7,375 bases of DNA, from contig JBEKCP010000306.1 in assembly GCA_050014815.1 (NCBI GenBank), forward strand, positions 1-7,375, read 5' to 3'. A program made the position numbers and the translations under genes. This document shows positions 3,679 through 7,375 of the stretch, piece after piece; within the stretch, counting starts at the first letter, position 1, and every line of letters starts with the position of its first letter. This DNA is from JBEKCP01 sp050014815. Lineage in GTDB: Bacteria; Planctomycetota; Planctomycetia; Pirellulales; Thermoguttaceae. The notes under the pieces are model-generated. The model did not search any database. It saw only the letters and a program-made list of their open reading frames with translations, and was not told where the DNA came from.

Positions 3679-5670
3679 TCACTCGCGTTTCAACCAGCCG
3701 CGCTCGATCAACTCTTGCTCCATCCGCTCGTGGAAGGCGGGGGCCTCGTGGGGCGCGACAGTGGTGCCGACCGTATCCCGGCCCAGCACCCACGCGCGGT
3801 CGTGCGGCTCGGTCGAGACGATGTACTTGTAGTTCTTGAGCGACGCTAGAAGCTCCGCGGATTGCGAGGCCGTCATGCCGGGCGGCAACTCGAAGACGTC
3901 GTAGGCCCGCCCGTGTTTCACGGCCCAAACGTGGAGCAGCCGCTGCAACATCCAGTCGGCCGGATTGCGGATCCGGCCTTCCCAATCGCTCGACAGGGCC
4001 CAGGTCGTGTAGGGACGAAGGACGGCCAGGTCCGCCTTGGGCTTGGGCGGCGGCGAAGCGATCAGCCGCCGGTGGAAGGCGGCAGCCCGCTCCCAGCTTT
4101 CCGGCCGGGCCTTCGGAAACGTGCCGCCGTATCCCAGCCACATCACGGCATCGACGCCCTGCCGCCACTGCTCCCCGGCCATCCGATCGACCTCGTCCGG
4201 CGAGACGTGGATCAATCCGCCGGGCCCGTACTGGTGGGCCTGCATCCACGGAATCAGCGGCCTGTGGTAGCGCCGGGCAAGGCCCGCACAGTAGCTCATG
4301 TCCGTCGGGATGACGTCGCTGTAGCCGTCCTTCGACACGGGGTACGGGTCCAAATGGACGATGTCGAGGTTCTGCGCCAGCAGTTCCTGGCCGCTTCCGT
4401 CGTGGTCGTTCGCGAGGTGGAACACGCCCAGTCGCGTCGTGTTGCGCATCAGCAAGAGCCCGGGGGCCCTCCGCGCGATCTCCTCGCGGACGAGGCCCGC
4501 CAGCCGGGCACAACCCTCGTGCAGCGTATAAAGCCACCAGGCGTAGGCGTCCACCCCGTAGATTTCCGGGAAACCCCAGGTGCGCGGGTATTCCAACGGG
4601 CCGGCACGCTCGGTAAACGCCCGGATCGCCGGCTCGCTGTAGTCCCAGAGCGGGTAGCTGCCGGCGGGCGTATTCAGATGGCCCGTGATGTAGAAACACT
4701 CGTCGCCGAACCGCGCGGCCAGGACCAGGTCGGACGGGAAGGCGCCGCCGGCAGCCTGCGTCCACGTGTCCAGGATCCGGCGGACGTGGCGGCGCAGGGC
4801 TTCCTGGGTGCTCGACGCGGAGGCGCTGACGTCGCCGGCGCCGAAGATCCAGTACTGCCGCGTCCCGAAATAGGGCCAGTAGACGGCAATGCCCACCCGA
4901 TCGAGCATCGCGCCGTCCAGGCCGGTCAGGTCGAACGTCAGCCGGTACAACGTTCTCCCGGCAGTCTCGCTCGACAGGGGCATGTCCGGCGTCACGCTGT
5001 CGATTTCCAGCCGCGTGCCGGCCGCCGCCGGGGCGATCGCGGCGGGCACGATCTTCAAGTGCTGCCGGCCGTCAAACGGCCTGAGCGGCACAACGATCTC
5101 GGCGCGCAGGGGCGGCGGCATGTCGGGGAAGTAGTGCCCGATCTGCTCCGTCTTCTCCGCCGCGCGCGGGTCGCCGGCGACGCCGCTCCTGCGCGTGTAG
5201 GCGAAGCCCCTGGCGTAGACCGGCGGCTCGATGACGATCTCGTGCTGCTTCGCCTCGAAGCGAAACAGGTGGCGATCGATCGCCTTGCCGCGATAGACGC
5301 CGCCGATCATGAGGGCGTCGACCGGGGTCAGCTCCGCCTCTTCGACGAGTTTGCGAGTCTCGGTGATCTCGGGCAGCTCGATGCAGTACTTCATTCCGCT
5401 CCGCCGCGCACGTTCCAGGGCCACGTTGGCATCGGCGACGCCACGGACATCGAGGCCGAGCAGGCCGACGCCGTGGGCCTTCAGGTCGGCAAGGTCCTCG
5501 TCCCACGATTTCACTTTCTTGTAGCTGATCCAGGCCATGGGCCATCGCGGGTCGCCGGGACGAATCGGCGAAGCCGCAATCCGGTCTTCGGCCGTTGCGA
5601 TCGAGCCCGGCACGAAGGCGGCCGGCCCCGCGGCGAGAATCAGGAGCAAAGCGGCGTGCCGGCGGAGCAT
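3679..5670 (-). CDS. Secreted TIM-barrel protein, glycoside-hydrolase-like (GH42-like layout)
   Basis: A 663-residue protein from the ATG at 5670. It opens with a textbook signal peptide: MLRR, a hydrophobic core ALLLILAAGPAAFV, and cleavage likely after ATA (25-27). A start at 5718 would add 16 proline-rich residues; the signal peptide favours 5670. The barrel begins at 44-77 (PMAWISYKKVKSW, then GLLGLDVRG). A strand-rich segment of about 160 residues (122-284) interrupts it. The barrel resumes with RFGDECFY (321-328), GFPEIYGVDAYAWW (366-379), LDIVHLDPYP (435-444), IPWMQAHQYG (473-482) and DAVMWLGYGG (507-516). Residues 547-620 (LAVLRPYTTWAL to KYIVST) resemble the flavodoxin-like domain behind GH42 barrels, with YDVFELP and NYKYIV. 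Asp/Glu 323-324 are candidate acid/base residues. The strand where retaining enzymes carry their nucleophile Glu reads WMQAHQ, so mechanism and activity are open. It lies 72 nt downstream of the alpha/beta-hydrolase gene, same strand, probably one operon acting outside the cytoplasm. Confidence 0.8.
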   Translation of the reverse strand: MLRRHAALLLILAAGPAAFVPGSIATAEDRIAASPIRPGDPRWPMAWISYKKVKSWDEDLADLKAHGVGLLGLDVRGVADANVALERARRSGMKYCIELPEITETRKLVEEAELTPVDALMIGGVYRGKAIDRHLFRFEAKQHEIVIEPPVYARGFAYTRRSGVAGDPRAAEKTEQIGHYFPDMPPPLRAEIVVPLRPFDGRQHLKIVPAAIAPAAAGTRLEIDSVTPDMPLSSETAGRTLYRLTFDLTGLDGAMLDRVGIAVYWPYFGTRQYWIFGAGDVSASASSTQEALRRHVRRILDTWTQAAGGAFPSDLVLAARFGDECFYITGHLNTPAGSYPLWDYSEPAIRAFTERAGPLEYPRTWGFPEIYGVDAYAWWLYTLHEGCARLAGLVREEIARRAPGLLLMRNTTRLGVFHLANDHDGSGQELLAQNLDIVHLDPYPVSKDGYSDVIPTDMSYCAGLARRYHRPLIPWMQAHQYGPGGLIHVSPDEVDRMAGEQWRQGVDAVMWLGYGGTFPKARPESWERAAAFHRRLIASPPPKPKADLAVLRPYTTWALSSDWEGRIRNPADWMLQRLLHVWAVKHGRAYDVFELPPGMTASQSAELLASLKNYKYIVSTEPHDRAWVLGRDTVGTTVAPHEAPAFHERMEQELIERGWLKRE

Positions 5671-5742
5671 GTTCAATCTCAACGGCGGGATGGGGGGCGT
5701 TTGGAAACCGGTCCTCATGATCGCCGATATCGCGTCGGCCTG

Positions 5743-7341
5743 TTACGGTTTCTCGATCGAGATCGTTCTCTCGACCGGCACGGCCGTTTGCACCGTGGGC
5801 TCGACGCCGCTGCCGAACTGGCAGGCCACGACCTTCACGGCGATGGGGAAGGGTGCGCGGGCGGGAATCTCCGCAGTCTCCAGCTTGCCGCCGACGACCG
5901 TCGCCGGGCCGTAGGCGACGTAGTACTCCACCGGCAGGCCGGAGTCGCTCGTCGCCTTCAGCACCACGGAGCCGCCGGCCTTCAGGTTGCCGACCGGCGG
6001 GAAGGCGATGGTCTGGGGCTTGCCGCTCTTCAGGCCGGCGAAGCCGCGCGGCAGCATGCCCACCATCTCGGTATAGCGGTACTGGCCGTCGCCGGTGCTG
6101 AAGGCCATGAAAGTCGGGCGCGAGGCTTCCGTTGCGGGCGCCAGGCAGTCGTACTTGATGCGGAGGGTGTTCGGCCCCGCAGCCGCCACCGGCCCGCCTA
6201 CCTGCTTGACGAGGATCGGGGCGGTCGAGCGGCCGGCGGGTTGGCCCGCCTGGGCCCATCGAGGCCCGCCGCTGGGGTGCCGGACGGGGTAGGCGTCGGC
6301 GTAGGCCGGATGGACTTCAAAGGTCTGCCCGTCGCCCACCCACGTGATTTTTGAGAAGAAGAATCGCGCGCCCGCGTCCACCGAGTACGGGTCGTTCCAC
6401 TTGATGAACTGGTCTTTCTTGCCGAACCCGCCGGCATGGTAGGCGACGGTGGCGTCGGCGATTTCCTGGTCGAAGTGCCAGGCCGCGTTGCTCTTGTCGC
6501 CCTGGTACTTGTCATAAGGGGCGGGGGGGAACTGGCCCGGCGCCTTGATGGTCAAGTCGCTGAGCCATCCGCTGTGAAAGTCGATCTCCTTGAGCGCGAC
6601 CGGTTCTGCGGCGTCGCCTGGCCACGAGGCGGGGATGCGGGCTTGCGCCGCCTTGCGGATCCAGAGGGCCAGGTACGCGGCGTTGCGGTCGGACCACCCG
6701 AAGTGCCCCGCCCCCGGCTCGACCACGATGCTTGCCAACCGGCGCTCGTCTTCCCGGCGGAAGGCGGCCAGCGCGTCGCGGCCGCCCTCCCAGGTCTCGC
6801 GGCCGGCCTCGTTGCGCATCGTGCCGCCGAACTCGTCGAACTCGCCGACCATCATAAGGGCCGGCACGCCGGACCCGACGGCATCGGGCCCGCCCGGCAC
6901 GCCGCCCCGGTACTGCACCAGTCCGAAGCACCGCGGCGCCATCTTCACCGCGAGGCCCTTCGCCTGCGGGCCGCCGGCCGAGTGGCCGACGAACATCAGC
7001 GGCGCCGCGGACAACTCGCGGTAGCCCGAAACCTTCGCCAGGTCGTCCAGCACCTTCTGCACGTCGACCGCGCCCAGCCCGCACTTCAGAAAGACGATGG
7101 CCAACCGCTCGGCCGCGCACGCCTGCCGGATGCGGGCGTCCTTGACGAATTCGCGTTCCATGAGCGTCATGCCGCTCATCACCACGCCCCGCACCTGCTG
7201 GGCCTCGGGCGGGAGCCAGAGGTAGGCCGTGCTCTCCTTGCCGCCGGCAACGTTTGCGGCGACGGCGTGCTGGAACACTGCGGCCGACGCGGGCAATTGA
7301 CAAAACGCGAACACGAGCAACGCACCGTAGGCGCAACGCAT
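5743..7341 (-). CDS. Secreted alpha/beta-hydrolase with Ig-like C-terminal extension
   Basis: A 532-residue protein. Residues 1-20 (MRCAYGALLVFAFCQLPASA) are a signal peptide with cleavage after ASA. Residues about 35-235 form an alpha/beta-hydrolase: GVVMSGMTL (52-60) in the oxyanion region, the nucleophile elbow GHSAGG (119-124, Ser121), VGEFDEFGG (165-173, Asp169) and GAGHFGW (210-216, His213). The set is complete, so an active esterase, lipase or related enzyme is likely. A region of about 200 residues (250-440) follows, rich in aromatic and Gly residues, which I do not recognise; it may be beta-sandwich. The end (about 443-530) has FPPVGNLKAGG, SDSGLPVEYYVAYGPATV and VERTISI, the pattern of bacterial Ig-like repeats. 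The ATG at 7341 has a good GGAG site (7349-7352), spacing 7. The barrel-protein gene follows on the same strand. Both carry signal peptides, so they probably work on the same extracytoplasmic substrate, perhaps an acylated polysaccharide. The substrate is inference. Confidence 0.85.
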   Translation of the reverse strand: MRCAYGALLVFAFCQLPASAAVFQHAVAANVAGGKESTAYLWLPPEAQQVRGVVMSGMTLMEREFVKDARIRQACAAERLAIVFLKCGLGAVDVQKVLDDLAKVSGYRELSAAPLMFVGHSAGGPQAKGLAVKMAPRCFGLVQYRGGVPGGPDAVGSGVPALMMVGEFDEFGGTMRNEAGRETWEGGRDALAAFRREDERRLASIVVEPGAGHFGWSDRNAAYLALWIRKAAQARIPASWPGDAAEPVALKEIDFHSGWLSDLTIKAPGQFPPAPYDKYQGDKSNAAWHFDQEIADATVAYHAGGFGKKDQFIKWNDPYSVDAGARFFFSKITWVGDGQTFEVHPAYADAYPVRHPSGGPRWAQAGQPAGRSTAPILVKQVGGPVAAAGPNTLRIKYDCLAPATEASRPTFMAFSTGDGQYRYTEMVGMLPRGFAGLKSGKPQTIAFPPVGNLKAGGSVVLKATSDSGLPVEYYVAYGPATVVGGKLETAEIPARAPFPIAVKVVACQFGSGVEPTVQTAVPVERTISIEKP

Positions 7342-7348
7342 CTTTCGT

Positions 7349-7352
7349 CTCC
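7349..7352 (-). promoter_or_regulatory. Ribosome binding site of the alpha/beta-hydrolase gene
   Basis: Read on the minus strand, GGAG stands 7 nt before the ATG at 7341. It fixes that start. No convincing promoter fits in the remaining bases to 7375, so the operon promoter lies outside the window. Confidence 0.6.
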
Positions 7353-7375
7353 AAAGCGGTGTTGAGATGGTTCCC

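Noticed and set aside
3419..4765. A 448-codon minus-strand frame overlapping the barrel gene
   Set aside because: It is another frame of the same strand as the barrel gene, Arg/Pro/Gly-rich with no coherent domain, while the barrel frame has GDE, DPYP and signal-peptide evidence.
5072..6259. A 395-codon minus-strand frame bridging both enzyme genes
   Set aside because: It is a frame shadow that is Arg/Pro/Gly-rich; it would require ignoring the stop and start that separate two well-formed proteins.
3862..6354. An 830-codon open frame on the plus strand across the two minus-strand enzyme genes
   Set aside because: It is the antisense of two proteins with clear signal peptides, motifs and domains. 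Its own product is rich in R, G, H and V with no recognisable domain, as expected for shadows in high-GC DNA.
6436..7365. A 309-codon plus-strand frame opposite the alpha/beta-hydrolase
   Set aside because: It is antisense to a protein with a full Ser-Asp-His set and a good ribosome site, and shows no domain of its own.

Overview
The window is high-GC bacterial DNA (one line inside the cyclase gene, 1441-1500, counts 45 G/C of 60). Several things suggest a planctomycete or a close PVC relative: a short secreted HEAT-repeat protein ending in a GNDVDRWR-type tail, secreted hydrolase-like enzymes of unfamiliar type with an Ig-like extension, mostly weak Shine-Dalgarno sites, and short-period phrase repeats in the gaps. 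This assignment is inference; there is no rRNA or other marker gene here.

Layout. Bases 1-238 are non-coding. They carry period-7/8/9 repeat tracts and a good sigma70-like promoter (TTGGCG, 17 nt, TATAGT) that points at the first gene. Two plus-strand genes follow: a HEAT-repeat exported protein (239-916) and a diadenylate cyclase with an N-terminal non-cyclase domain (981-1916), of the DacZ/CdaZ type that makes the second messenger c-di-AMP. Then comes a lower-GC orphan gene (2039-2860; one line inside it, 2221-2280, counts 29 of 60), and a tight pair of very small genes (3013-3249 and 3252-3479) separated by 2 nt and joined by a strong GGAGG site.

The right half is on the minus strand and converges with the left half at about 3480-3678. 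In transcription order it holds a secreted alpha/beta-hydrolase with a complete Ser-Asp-His set and an Ig-like C-terminus (5743-7341), then a secreted TIM-barrel, glycoside-hydrolase-like protein (3679-5670). They probably form one operon for extracytoplasmic degradation of a carbohydrate or ester substrate.

The points most worth attention are the cyclase with an RHW in place of the textbook RHR motif, the two-gene small-protein module, the beta-rich insertion in the barrel protein, and a recurring pattern in which the gaps hold their own short-period phrase repeat. I found no tRNA, rRNA, CRISPR array, transposase or phage gene.
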